Source: Perilla frutescens (Eukaryota > Streptophyta > Magnoliopsida > Lamiales > Lamiaceae). Taken from it: 64,000 nt of DNA. Below, piece by piece: positions 34,935 to 46,224 of this stretch (its first letter is position 1; each line of letters starts with the position of its first letter). The position numbers and the translations under genes are program-made. The DNA is taken from the NCBI GenBank assembly GCA_026008535.1, contig BRKX01000002.1:75475380-75539379 (forward strand). The letters are read 5' to 3'. The notes under the pieces are model-generated. The model saw only the letters and a program-made list of their open reading frames with translations. It was not told the origin of the DNA and did not search any database.

Positions 34935-37443
34935 ATGGCGAAGAAGAGGAAATCCGACGCCACGCGGCTGGACGAGGTGGATCGAGGCATGTACACCGCT
35001 TTCTGCGGCGCCGCCAACTCCCTCTCGCAGCTCTACTCGCAGGCCGTCAACCACCAGCGCCTCTCCTTCCAGGCCGGCGAACGTCACTCCATGGTTTGTT
35101 TCCCCTTTCTATGTCATTCTGCTTTTTTTTCATTTTCATTTTTATTTTTGTGTGTATCGAATTATGGGTGGGTGTTAATTGAGCGGTAATTTGATGTTGT
35201 TTATGTTAGTCTCGAGCGATTGAGTTGATGGTGTGAAGAAAGTTTGGTTGATACCTGATAACATTTATTAATTAATAGTTTATGTGCGTATGTATCATGT
35301 ATGCAGTATGTATTTGTTTGGGAATTTGGGTATCTGTGATTCTCTTAGCTCAATTATATGTTTTGTGGACTCCTTGATACTGAATCACTGATATAGGATA
35401 ACTTCCAAGTGTAGAAAAGTTATTTTCGAGTTCTTTTTTTGGGTGTTTTAAGGGATTTACCTACTGAAGAATTATTTTTGACTCACGGTAATCTGTTTTC
35501 TGGTTGCAGGAGAAGCTTTATAGTTGGATTTTGAGGCAGCAAGAAAATGGTATCAGAGTGATGCCTGGTGACATACTAGCCTATGTGCAGGTCTTTCCTT
35601 TTTTTTTTTCTATGAAGTTGTGATTGCACGTGCTACTTTTCCGGCTTGTCTTTTTCATGCGTCTTTGCTTAGCTCAGTTGGTTTGGGTCACCAATGTATG
35701 TTGTCAATGATGAATTTGTTTTTGAATATGTTGGTTTTTCGTTTTCTTGAATTGTCTGTTGCATAATTTTGGTCAGTTAACCTTGCCTATGCCAAAAACA
35801 CATGGGTGTCAATTAACTTCTATTCGTTTCCTGTTAATTTGAGTATATAATGTCCTTTCTTGCTATTTTATGATGAACAATGTGGCGAGTCATGTTTGTG
35901 GAAGGATACAACCCTGTTATCAGATGGGTACTTCACCACAAAGCAATAATCGCTCGTGTCTTCTTGTACCTGTTATCCAATCAGTTCCTGAGTCAGGACA
36001 GTAAACATGACTTTACTTTGCTGTTCGAGGTTGATGATCAAACTTGGTGTTTCTTTTTGTTTACTTTCTGCAGGAACTTGCATTTGGTATAATTTCTAAC
36101 ACGAGTTTTCAGCTGATCAAAAGGCCTTCAGTTGACATATCATTTTTAATGCCACTAGGACACTTTTTAAATAAGGAATTCATGGGATAAAAGATTCAAG
36201 TAATCAATATTTGTGTGGTTCTTGGTCTGAGGAACTGGGGACTTCAGGAGGTGGGGAGCTTACCTATTCTATAAGCGAAAGCCACCTAAAAATGTTATGT
36301 AGCTCGTCATATTTCCATTGCAAATATCAATGTTCCAGATAAATACACTATATTTTGTGCCTCACAATTTGTGGAGACCAAATTTCCGTTGACCCAATTG
36401 ATGAGTTCATTTTATGGTTAGTGTTTCATTTTACACTTTGATGGTTATGTGAACATCATTCATTTTCTGCTTCTTAGATCATTATATTTTTCTCTCCCAC
36501 CTCTCGTGTCCTCTTTGTTTTGCTTTTTGCATTACAAGCAAACTGGTTTAGAATAGAGGACAAAGGTGCTTTGGATCCTCGAGGTAGGAGAGCATCATTT
36601 TTGACTTTCATCTCTGGCTAGAAGTTTGTTCTGATCAGCTCCTCATGATGGCACAAGGCAATTTTGCTTATACTGTTCTTTTGAGCAGTGCATAGCTTGC
36701 TTGGCACTCTTTGCCAAATTTACTGTATGAAATTTTGTTGATGACTGTTGGTGCAATAATCGGGACCTGATTCGAATAGGTATATTGTTGTTGATGCATG
36801 TGCTTCTTTGTTTGTAGATGAGCCTTCGGTGCACATCATGTTATTTTGCCAATTATAGGATGCTAGAGAACCTATGTGAGGTTATCACTTTTCACCATCA
36901 GAAAAGATAGGAAAACTGTACAATATCTATTTTTATGAATCTCCATGTTTCAATATTACTTGATAATTTAAGTGCCTTGGTTGTGTAACATAACGGATCA
37001 TCTATGATGCATCATGTTCCATTGTCCTTCAACCTTTTGTTCTTATGAAAACTTTGAAAAATTTGCAGAATGAACTCGATTATGGAACAGAAGACACTCC
37101 ATCTTTGCCACTCCTACAACAGCAACAGTCTCAAACTGCAACACAGTCGGCGCACTCAGGACATCCGGTATCGTCCAATGCATTTGGTCCTTCAGCTGTT
37201 GGACAAGGACTGCGCTCTGGCGAGCAAACTAAAAACTCGGTATTCTCTAACGCTCTCTCTAGTCCTGTTCGTCGGAGCCTCCAGCACTACCACCTGTCAC
37301 ATGGCGGCAGTCACTACGCAAATAATGCTACGCGGAGCAATGATAGTAACGGCAACCAAACCAGAGATCCTAACCCCCCTAGTTCTAACGATACTTCAAT
37401 GGACATGCATGCGGACAGCCCCGGCCATGATTCGCCGTACTAA
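34935..37443 (+). CDS. Small conserved plant protein of unknown function, copy 2
   Basis: Tandem paralog of the gene at 28679. Exons 34935-35093, 35510-35590 and 37069-37443, total 615 nt, 204 residues; all three junctions fall at the same codons as in copy 1. Differences are few: Ser for Ala at residue 7, Gly for Ser near 25, and loss of two residues where copy 1 reads SGNSEQTK. Introns and leaders also align (for example CAGATGGGTACTTCACCACA in intron 2 and ACCAGTCTAGGGTTTTC in the leader), so the whole transcription unit was copied. Intron 2 is shorter than in copy 1. Both copies look intact. Function unknown; the conserved N-terminal helical part and acidic-polar tail are as described for copy 1. 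Confidence 0.85.
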
Positions 37444-38090
37444 ATTCATCTGCAGCTACAGCAACAAAAAAAAAAGACAGCAAACTGTAGTTAAAGGAAA
37501 GTGTGCACAAGGTTGAAGTATAAGTCATAAGTCGAAGCGCCGCGCGCCGCCGTGACCACTGCTGAGATCATCTGTTCATGTACTCCAGTGGAAGGTTTGT
37601 CTAGTTTGAATTAATTGTGAAATGCTATTGATCTTGCAGTTTCTTTTCATGTCGATGTTTATTCATATCATTGCCCCTGCGATTTCTTCTTTCTACCAAG
37701 TCTTTCATATTTGCCTATATATTGCTCTATTATTATTTTCTATTGTTGATGATCAGATGGCGTGTGGCGTTAGCGATGATAATTAATTAATTCTGTAAAT
37801 AATGTGTTCAAAATTGACGGAGAAAGTTAAGATTATAACTCTTTTTTAGAAGCTTTTTAAATGTTCATTACTTTTATATGGTTTTTTGATTTTGGATTTT
37901 CATTCCTACGTTCATATGGGACAAAATTTTGTATATAAATTTAAATGAATTTAGATAGCAGGGTTATTTCTCTCGTCTCTTCTTCATTGTCTGTATAAGG
38001 CGTTTTGAATTTATACTTGAGGAGTTATGCTATGACTTCATTTGGAAATAAATTATTGGAATGACCAATTAATAAATATAATAAATAATA
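37444..38090. other. 3' UTR of gene copy 2 and flank
   Basis: Up to about 38000 this aligns with the copy 1 downstream region; nothing else recognised. Confidence 0.45.
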
Positions 38091-38420
38091 AGTGTAAAAT
38101 TAAATTAAAGTATAAAAAATTAAAAAAAAATTAAAAAAATCGAGTGTGCAATATGAAATGCAACACAAAATGTGCAAATGACGACTTCAAATGCTATTTA
38201 ATCATAGATATTATTCAAGCATAAAAGCACACAAATTAAAAACCTTTTCTGTAATTACAAATATCTGTGGAATTAAAACTTATAATTGGGTATGACGAAC
38301 CCTCAAGTGTATAATTAAACTAAAATCATAAAAAATTGAAATCAAAGAAAAAAATGAAAAATAACCCAAAAAATCGAGTGCGCGCAATAGGAAATTCAAC
38401 ACCAAAAGTGCATTAGATGA
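38090..38420 (-). repeat. Dispersed repeat family B copy
   Basis: Has AATAATAAGTGTAAAATTAA and ATAATTGGGTATGACGAACC, close to the right arm of the 53-kb inverted repeat. A second partial copy follows and is interrupted by the foldback element at 38464. Confidence 0.45.
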
Positions 38421-38463
38421 TTTCGTGTGTATCACCAAGCATAGATTTAAAACCTTTTTATAA

Positions 38464-38823
38464 GGGCAAGTCTCCTGTACATAAGATGTACATTAGATGG
38501 TCAACGCGTGTTGACCCGGTCAATGCTTTGACCAAAAAATTCGTCAAAATTAATATCATTCATAATATTGAAAAGTATCATTTCAAAGGCATAAAAGTAT
38601 CATTTGTATCAATAAAAAGTATTGGCCATAAAAAAATATAAAGAAAAAAACTGTTAAGAGCAATATCAATCGAAACACTAAAAAGTATCATTTAAAATTA
38701 AAAAAAAGTATCAGTTGTATCCCTAAAAAGTATCACCCGTTTTCATGATTTTTTTGGTCAACACTTTGACCGAACCAACGCGCGTTGACCGTCCGATGTA
38801 CATCTTGTACATGAGTTTTTGCG
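38464..38823. mobile_element. Foldback element with ~70-bp inverted termini
   Basis: Left TGTACATAAGATGTACAT, GGTCAACGCGTGTTGACC, CGGTCAATGCTTTGACC mirrors right GGTCAACACTTTGACC, AACGCGCGTTGACC, ATGTACATCTTGTACATGAG. The ~200-bp interior repeats AAAAGTATCA six or seven times. Flanks (AAAACCTTTTT and TTTTTGTAATTATGTATATT) join up to match 38245-38280, so it inserted into a repeat. No reading frame; Mutator-like or foldback class. Confidence 0.7.
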
Positions 38824-39167
38824 TTTTTGTAATTATGTATATTCGCGGAATTAAAACTTATACCAGTTGTAATTAATTATAATTAAGAATTCCTCGAACT
38901 TAACAAGGTCAAATCAAATAATTAATTCACACAATAGATACAAATTTTGGTATATATCTTCGTTCTTGGCGGAAAAAACTAACTCGCAGCGCCGGCACCG
39001 CTGTCTCTTCCTCTTCTTCTCTTTTCTTGCACGCATTAATCAATATTCCCACCTCGTTTCCGACCACATGCATTTTCAGTCACTGTCACCACGCACTTAA
39101 TTAGATACCTCGGAATAAGCTAAGAATACTCGGAGATCCGCCGCCGCCGCAAGCTGATCAAGAATTA

Positions 39168-42100
39168 ATGGGGTGCGTTCAGGCAAAGGAGACATCATGC
39201 AGCCCGCCGCAGAAGCCGACGCTCGAGAGGTTGAAACTCGAAAACGGCTACGTTAGAGTCGAGAGCGTGAGCAGGCCGTCGAGGGATTTCAGCAAGGCTG
39301 TGGACGGCGGCGGTGGTGGCGGAGAGAGGAAGATCAGCAGGGAGAGCGAGAGAAAACACGGCGGCGGGAACGTGTCGCAGAGGATATCGGTGAAGAAGAT
39401 CGTCGCCGTCGATGAGACCGTTGATGGATGGCCGCGATGGCTCGTCGAGAATGTGAAAGGAGATGTCTTGGCCGGCTTGGTTCCCAAGAGCGCCGACTCC
39501 TACGACAAGCTAGCAAAGGTTGGTGATCGATCATGAGTGATGATTGAATGAGAGAGAATCATATACATACATAGATAGATACATACATATACATAATGGA
39601 TCATATATGATATATTTGGCTGTATATGTACAGAGCAGAGCAGCTCGCGGGCTATGTAGAGCACGGTTCGAAAAAATCTCGTTTGAAGTTCGTTCGTTTT
39701 CTTAACGAGCTGAGATCGAGCCTTAAATCAAGTTCGATAAAATTATCGAGCCGAGCTTGAACAGAGTAGCATTCGAACACGTTCGAGCTCGAGCTTCATC
39801 GAACACGTTCATGAATATTATAAATATTTCAAACGGGCAAATTTAAATAAGTTTTTTTTTTCGAGCATGAACTTGAATATGTAAATTAAATGAATATTTT
39901 TCAAGCATACGAGCCCATGATCGATTAGTAGATTTTCAAGCATTTCACGAGATGAGCTCGAACCGAATTTAAATATGATAATTATTTATCGAGTCGAGCT
40001 TAAACAAAGGGAAAAAGCTCTAATCGAGTTCGAGCTTGAATATTCTTTAACGAGTTGAATTTGAACATCAAGGTGTCTGACTCGATTCGATTCGTTTACA
40101 ACCCTAATAATGTATATCGATATGCAGGTAGGGCAAGGAACTTATAGCAATGTGTACAAGGCTCGTGACAAAACAAGTGGAAAGATCGTAGCCCTAAAGA
40201 AAGTTCGATTAGACACATCAGAGGCAGAAAGTGTGAAATTCATGGCAAGAGAGATCATAATGTTGAAGAAGCTTGATCATCCAAACATCATCAAACTCCA
40301 AGGAATAGCTACTTCAAGAATGCATTACAGTCTCTATTTGGTTTTCGATTTCATGCCTTCTGATCTAACCAAGCTCATCTCAGGAACCCTAACCCAACCT
40401 CAGGTAATTAGTTATTAATCTTTAATAAGAGTAAATTACACTTTTGGTCTCGTAAGAATATGATTATGGTTCAAACACTGTTAGTTCCAAGATGTACAAT
40501 TTCGATCCAAAGTTAATTTTTTCGACAATTTTGACCCACAGTTAATATTCTAACACTTTTAGTCCAAAAAACTGACGGACTGTACTTAATATCCATTTAT
40601 TACCTATTTGAATTGCAATTTTCACTACCTTCTCTCTATTTTTCACCCTTAATTTTGGAACCAGAAGTGTTGAAATATAAACCGTGGGACCAAAAGTGTC
40701 GAAGAAATTAACTTGGGACTCAAATTGTTCAGATCATATTCTCAAGGGGTGTAATTTACTCTCTTTAACTAATTTTAATTTGAAATTATTATTGATTAAT
40801 TAATGTTAATGTAGGTGAAGAGCTACATGCAACAGCTGCTCTTAGGCCTACAACATTGCCATGACAAGGGGATATTGCACCGGGACATTAAAGGGTCCAA
40901 TCTACTCATTGATAAGGATGGAGTGCTCAAAATTGCGGATTTCGGCCTCGCGAATTTCTACAATAATAATAAAAATAAAAAACCCCGGCCCCTCACGAGC
41001 CGGGTTGTGACTCTGTGGTACAGAGCTCCCGAGTTGCTTCTTGGCGCCACCGATTATGGTGTTGCCATTGATCTATGGAGTGCAGGGTGTCTCCTTGCTG
41101 AGATGTTTCTCGGCCGCCCTATAATGCCAGGCAGGAATGAGGTAATTAACAATAATGTTCGTATTAACGAAAAAAAATTCATTGAAGGAATGGAGCGAAT
41201 TGTTTTTCACCAATAATTCTATATACTATTTTTTTTTTTGAGAAAAATTACATGTGATTTTTTTTTTTTTGGGTTGGAGTATATATACAGTGTTAATTTC
41301 AATATCATATCATATCATATCATATCGATATTTGCAGATTGAACAGCTTCACAAGATTTTCAAGCTATGTGGATCGCCAACAGAGGACTATTGGAAGACG
41401 GTGAAGCCACCGGCAACATTCCGACCACCGCAGCAATATAAGGCCAACTTGGAGGAGGCATTTCCACATTTTCCACCATCCGTGTTTCCCCTTCTGGGCA
41501 TGCTTCTATCGCTTCATCCAACAAACAGAGGAACGGTTGCTGCAGCCCTAAAAAACGACGTCAGTAACTCATGTTTCATTTCATCAATACACGATATATG
41601 CACCTTAATTAATTAAATAATTAATAATTTACACTTACAGTTCTTCACGGCAAGCCCCTTGCCGTGTGAGCCATCCGGTCTGCCCGTGATATGCACTGAT
41701 GAAAACGGAGCTATCCAATCTACGGACAGGAGAAGGTATATATATATATGTGTGTGTGTGTGTGTTATCTTCTATATATCATCTTCTAAGTAGTGTATGT
41801 TGGAATATATCGGATGAGATCCTTGTTCCATATTTGGTGTTCCAATCCGTATTCCATGATTGAATTTATAAATTTTTCTTTCATTTTTTTCGTCAATTTT
41901 GATTTATTGTATTTTAGTTTAATTTTACACTTATTAAGTAGAGTTGATTATGTCCAATTATGGTTTATATTTTATTTTTAGTATTTAATTTTCAAATAAA
42001 TAAATATCATGGTTGATTCTTTTATAAATATGATTTATATTTTTTAAAAATTCCAATCTTTTGTTGATAAATGTGTCTAGGTCAATTATGTTATAATTAG

Positions 42101-42911
42101 TTTTAATTTTTGTAATATCTATCATTGAACCTACAAATTCAATTGTGGAAAACATGTTGAACACCAAATATGAAATAGAGAATCTGATTCGGGAACATAT
42201 ATATTTTATAAACTTAATTTAATCTCCTGTTTGGTTTGTTTGGAAAACAGAAATTCTAACGCCAAAAAGCAATCTCAAAATAACCATGGAACTCATAGAA
42301 GAAAGGTCTCATTTTCTGGTTTCCTTGGAGAATTAGATGCATATGCCAAACAGGTTACATTTCAATCTCTACATATGTTCTTTAATTTCTTCCAATATTA
42401 TATTTCATCAACATCATATTAATTACATTATAGCATGTTTATAATACAAATTGATCAAATTATTTTTTCACACAAATTACCTACATGCATGTAACATCCA
42501 TCAAAATTCAATCAAATAAGAATTGAAATATGTGATTTTAAAACCATACATTAATAGCTTCAATGACAAAATGCGCAGGAAATGGACAACATGGCTCAAA
42601 GCCTAGACACAGGCACAACTAGTTCAAGCAGCACCTCGAAAACGGGCGGCGACCGCGACATCCCGCCGCGGTCGCCGACTCCGGCGGCTTTCCGGTCTCT
42701 CCACGACCGCGCCGCGAAAACCGAGGCCCATCCGAATGCTCTCAAGAACATCAAGAACTACCCTCTGCTGCTCGCCTCCTTAACCGAAGCTGCGAATCAC
42801 CTCAAGGAGAGCAACTCCGGCCTCTATCGCCGTTCGATTTCTCACATCGATTTTACGGATCTCGATCTCGAGAAGATCTCGAAGCTGTTCGGCTTAGAAG
42901 ACGATAACTGA
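39168..42911 (+). CDS. CDK-like protein kinase, IBS1/At1g54610 type
   Basis: Seven exons: 39168-39518, 40128-40403, 40815-41141, 41338-41559, 41641-41735, 42251-42353 and 42579-42911; 1707 nt, 568 residues, all GT-AG and in frame. The start MGCVQAK is an N-myristoylation/palmitoylation signal, so the kinase is probably membrane-attached. A variable Gly/Ser linker precedes the conserved GWPRWL block. Kinase domain from about 113: GQGTYSNVY at 119-127, ATP-binding Lys141, HRDIKGSN with Asp233, DFG with Asp251, TLWYRAPELLLGATDYG, ending near 400. The tail has RKVSFSGFLGELDAY and a Ser/Thr-rich end. Catalytic residues are present. This plant group of CDK-like kinases (IBS1 acts in priming and ABA responses in Arabidopsis) is distinct from CDKC proper; substrate unknown. 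The activation loop has an Asn/Lys-rich insert (YNNNKNKK). Confidence 0.9.
39655..40110. mobile_element. hAT-type repeat family D in kinase intron 1
   Basis: GAGCTCGAG- and CGAACACGTTCGAGC-rich sequence like 25391-25812 and 58639-58989, ending TTCGTTTACAACCCTAAT just before the exon 2 acceptor (exon starts 40128). Fills most of the 609-bp intron. Confidence 0.6.
40429..40761. mobile_element. MITE in kinase intron 2
   Basis: GAGTAAATTACACTTTTGG followed by GAATATGAT at the left mirrors ATCATATTCTC followed by GTGTAATTTACTC at the right. About 333 bp and non-coding; nearly the whole 411-bp intron is this element. Ends resemble those of 15859-16249. Confidence 0.7.
41808..42192 (+). mobile_element. 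Dispersed repeat family B, complete copy in kinase intron 5
   Basis: This copy shows the ends: ATGAGATCC...CCATATTTGGTGTTCC at the left and the inverse GAACACCAAATATG...AGAATCTGATTC at the right, roughly 34-bp imperfect inverted repeats. Between them lie the core words AATTATGGTTTATATTT, TTTAGTATTTAATTTTC and TTGTTGATAAATGTGTC. No coding capacity. Confidence 0.6.
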
Positions 42912-43560
42912 CGAGCACTGCACTTGTGTCGTGTCGTGTCGTGTTCGTGTCATAAATATAGCTGCACGGATAAATAATTATGTAAAGTGATGCATATATA
43001 TATGTACGTTGTTGATGTGTTACTTTTAATTTGTAACATATATTTAGAGTTGATCTATTTCATTATACGGTAGTATTTGACTTATGTCACGCGGGAAAAA
43101 TCGTTGATTTAATTGAAAAATAGAAAAAAGTTCGTTGGCTCGCTTCATTCATTTTCCACGTCAGCAAAAGCCTCTCAATAATTTTTGTAGGTGCCAAAAA
43201 ATACATTCAATTCGATGTTAAATTTGATTAGATTTTACATAGTTTGAGTATTAATTAATCGTTAAAAAGTGTTAGTTTGTGATATATTTGAAAAAAAAAA
43301 GTTTGAGATATAAATAATTAATTAACCTCTTATATATATGTTAAGCAAATTTATATATATATATATACACATATATATATATATATTAAAAAGAAAATGT
43401 TCGATGCATTTAAAATATGCATCAACTACGTACAATATGATCCATATGTTATAATTGACCCTAATTATATATATTTTTTTACTATAAAAGTTTTTTGAAA
43501 AAAATATTTTCTGAAAATATCTTACTCCTTAAGTAGATGTTAATTATGCTGGTTCTAACG
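42912..43560. other. 3' flank of the kinase gene
   Basis: Includes a TCGTGTCGTGTCGTGTTCGTG short repeat just after the stop (42930-42950) and AT runs near 43350-43386. Nothing else recognised. Confidence 0.45.
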
Positions 43561-43564
43561 TCCC

Positions 43565-43665
43565 GGTAGGGATGACTTAATGGTAGAGTGAGGTTGCTTG
43601 AAGACCAAATGTCACGGGTTCAAATCTCCTCAATACCATTAGTTGGGTGTGTGGGTAAAAAAAAA
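43565..43665 (+). mobile_element. tRNA-derived SINE, subfamily 2
   Basis: GGTAGGGATGACTTAATGG (A box), GGTTCAAATCTCC (B box), CAATACCATTAGTTGGGTGT and an A-rich end. Same layout as 12196-12300. Confidence 0.7.
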
Positions 43666-43829
43666 GACAAATATAATTAACATCTACTAATGCCGTCATT
43701 TATATACCGATTAAAAAAAATGCTCTATCTTGGCACAGTGCCTCGGGTAACATCGAATTTTCCGAAAATTATGGATGGCCGTACAGGCCCAATAGTCTCT
43801 ATAGAAGCCCACTTAAAAGCAGGCCAATT

Positions 43830-44720
43830 AATTAATTTATTTTTTTAATAAAAGGATTAAATCCTTTATTTTTTCCTTTTTCTTTTTTTGTGGGCCTTTT
43901 TGAGCCTTATATCTATCTTTCTAGGGTTTAATTTTCTGCACCACATATGTCCATATATACTCGTCTAAAGATAACTCTAGTGAGAGAAAAATGGCGTTCT
44001 GAGTCTAGTGAGAGAAACGTGAGCATAATCTTTCGAAGATGATCACGCGCGAAAGCAATTGATTCATCCATTTCATCTATGAAAAAATATGCAATTGATT
44101 CCTCTATTTCATATGCAATATGAAAAATATGAAATATATCGAATCGATTAATACGATGATATGAATAATCAATTGCTTTCCGCGTAGTCAACTGGAAAGA
44201 ATATTGAAATTCATTTTTTTTTTATTTGACAGGTATAATTATAGTCGAATTTATTCGATTTATATATACATATATTGCATATTATTATGCTAGATTTCGA
44301 TCTGTTTTTTCAGAACTTTTGAGTCACTGTACTTTTTTTTTACCTGCTTTGATACCTGTGCAAATTTATATGATGAGATCTGTGCAATTTGTTTATTCTG
44401 AAATTAGTAGAGAAGATACAGCGTGTTTATTTAGATTTATATTTTTTTTTGACCTTTTCAAATCATTTTTTCTCACTTAAAATCGATATAAGTTGTTTTT
44501 AAATATATATATATAAATCCTAAATAAATGCGTAATTCTTTTATATTTATTATTACTTTTTACTTGTTTACCTCAATACGTTATTTGATTCCTCTCTCTC
44601 TCTCTCCTGCTTCTGTTTCTCTCTCTTCTCGTCTTTGCACTTTGCTTTTTCTCTGAGTTGTGTTTTGTATGCTTGAGCTGTTGTCGGCGCCGATAATTTG
44701 TTCAGGCGAAAAAACTGTTA
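43830..44720 (+). other. Promoter-like sequence without a recognisable gene
   Basis: GTGGGCC (about 43890) and CTAGGGTTTAAT (43921) are the site-II/telo-box pair seen before plant ribosomal-protein and snoRNA genes. A CT-rich, leader-like stretch follows at 44590-44640. No reading frame beyond 90 codons resembles a protein and I could not fold a snoRNA. Confidence 0.3.
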
Positions 44721-45119
44721 AAACCCCAAAACATTAGGTTTTAAATGATAATTTATTGAAGGTCGTAAAATTATTAATAATTTTTATATGCCAGTATTTG
44801 AGAATTAATTTTTTAGCTAAGATTTATTATTTAAAATTATTATTTTTGTATATTTTGAAATTTGAATCTTTCTAATTAGTTATCTTTAATTAAAATGAAA
44901 ATACCTTGACCTACATGTTCCAATAATCATACCATTTTATCGCAATAAAAATTGCATAGCATTGATAATGTCATCAAACGTTATTTAATAAAATGGCTTT
45001 GATTTATCTTTTTATTTTTTTAGTTCATTAATTTTTTAACTAAGATTTATTATTTAAAAGTTAAATATTCAAACTATATAAAATTGCTAATTATGAGTAA
45101 TAAATCTCATCTAGTCCTA

Positions 45120-45420
45120 ACTTTGTGTGCTAAACGTGTGCCAATATTAAAATTATATATTGTTGTTAATGTTTTTGTAAAAATAAAATTTATTATACTA
45201 GAATTAATTATAAATAATATTTATTGTCAAAAATTGAAATTTTAAAAAATTATATATCTTAAGTTTGGAATAATCAACCTCAAAAATTAATTATATTAAA
45301 TATTAAAAATTAATTAAAAACTACAAATGGGTGGAATAAACCTTAAATAAAATTGTAAAATTATACGAAACCTAAAGAAATTAAAATTAAAATAATAATT
45401 TTGAGATTTGGTACACGATT
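45120..45420 (-). repeat. Dispersed repeat family B copy
   Basis: Shares AATATTAAAAATTAATTAAA, GGGTGGAATAAACC and the AATAATCAACC block with the 56.5-kb and 9.6-kb copies. A 31-bp motif with AGATACAGTCAAATTGATA is repeated in tandem just after it (45482-45550). Confidence 0.4.
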
Positions 45421-45815
45421 GACACACGATAGAGCATAAAACAAGGGGCATGTACCAAAATTGATAAAAAAAAGAAAAGGTAGAGATACAGTCAAATTGA
45501 TAAAAAAAAAAGGTTGAGATACAGTCAAATTGATAAAAAAAAAGGTTGAGATTCAGTGGCGGATCCATGATTTATATAGAGGGGTCTAATTTAACAACAT
45601 ATATTCTAAAAAATAAGAGTTAATTGTCTTAAAATACATAAACTTTGGAGTATTTTTAGTTTTTCACATTTTTTTAAAAACGTAGTTTTAAATAATGAAC
45701 ATTTGTTTGGTTTTTCACATGCATGATTTTCAAATTCAGGCACTCTAATCCAAACAAAATTGATTAAAAATTCATATCTTTTAAGATAATTTGGTGGCCA
45801 CATAGATGCATTTAA

Positions 45816-45900
45816 AACTGAAGATAAATGCGATAGAAACACAGAATAAATGCGATAGAAACGCAGGCTACAAGGATTTACCAGGCTCACGATGATACCA
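45816..45900 (-). repeat. Extra primer-site/leader copy outside the 3' LTR
   Basis: Matches 50337-50423: ATGGTATCATCGTGAGCC, then a twice-repeated ATAAATGCGATAGAAAC (inverse shown). The outer copy keeps TGGTATCA, the initiator-Met tRNA primer-site core; the inner copy reads TGATATCA. Confidence 0.75.
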
Positions 45901-46201
45901 TGTTTCTTTGCAGAAATTGTAATGCACATAATGTGTTTGCTGAAATGTAAAAATGAAGTTTGAGAGAATATGATTGGATTTCATTGAATGTAAAAACTTG
46001 ATTACAACTGATCATATTTACAGTCTATTTATACTAACAAGATGAGCTAACTATCAATCTAACTAACTCCTAAACTTTCGGACTTGTTGCCACGTGGAGT
46101 GAAGGAATCTTTTAGCTGCAACTGTAAACCGACTCTATGCAACTGCTTGAATATCCAACTGAATGCATTTGTATGAACCATGCATTATAAATATGTTAAC
46201 A
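45901..46201 (-). repeat. 3' LTR of the copia element
   Basis: 301 bp from TGTTAACA (minus-strand start at 46201) to a damaged end (AAAGAAACA at 45901). Differs from the other LTR at roughly ten positions. Confidence 0.85.
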
Positions 46202-46224
46202 CTCCTCCACAGAATGTTAGGATA

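Noticed and set aside
43928..44480. Short open frames of 84-87 codons
   Set aside because: AT-biased, no domain, no homology I recognise, and they overlap on opposite strands of promoter-like sequence.
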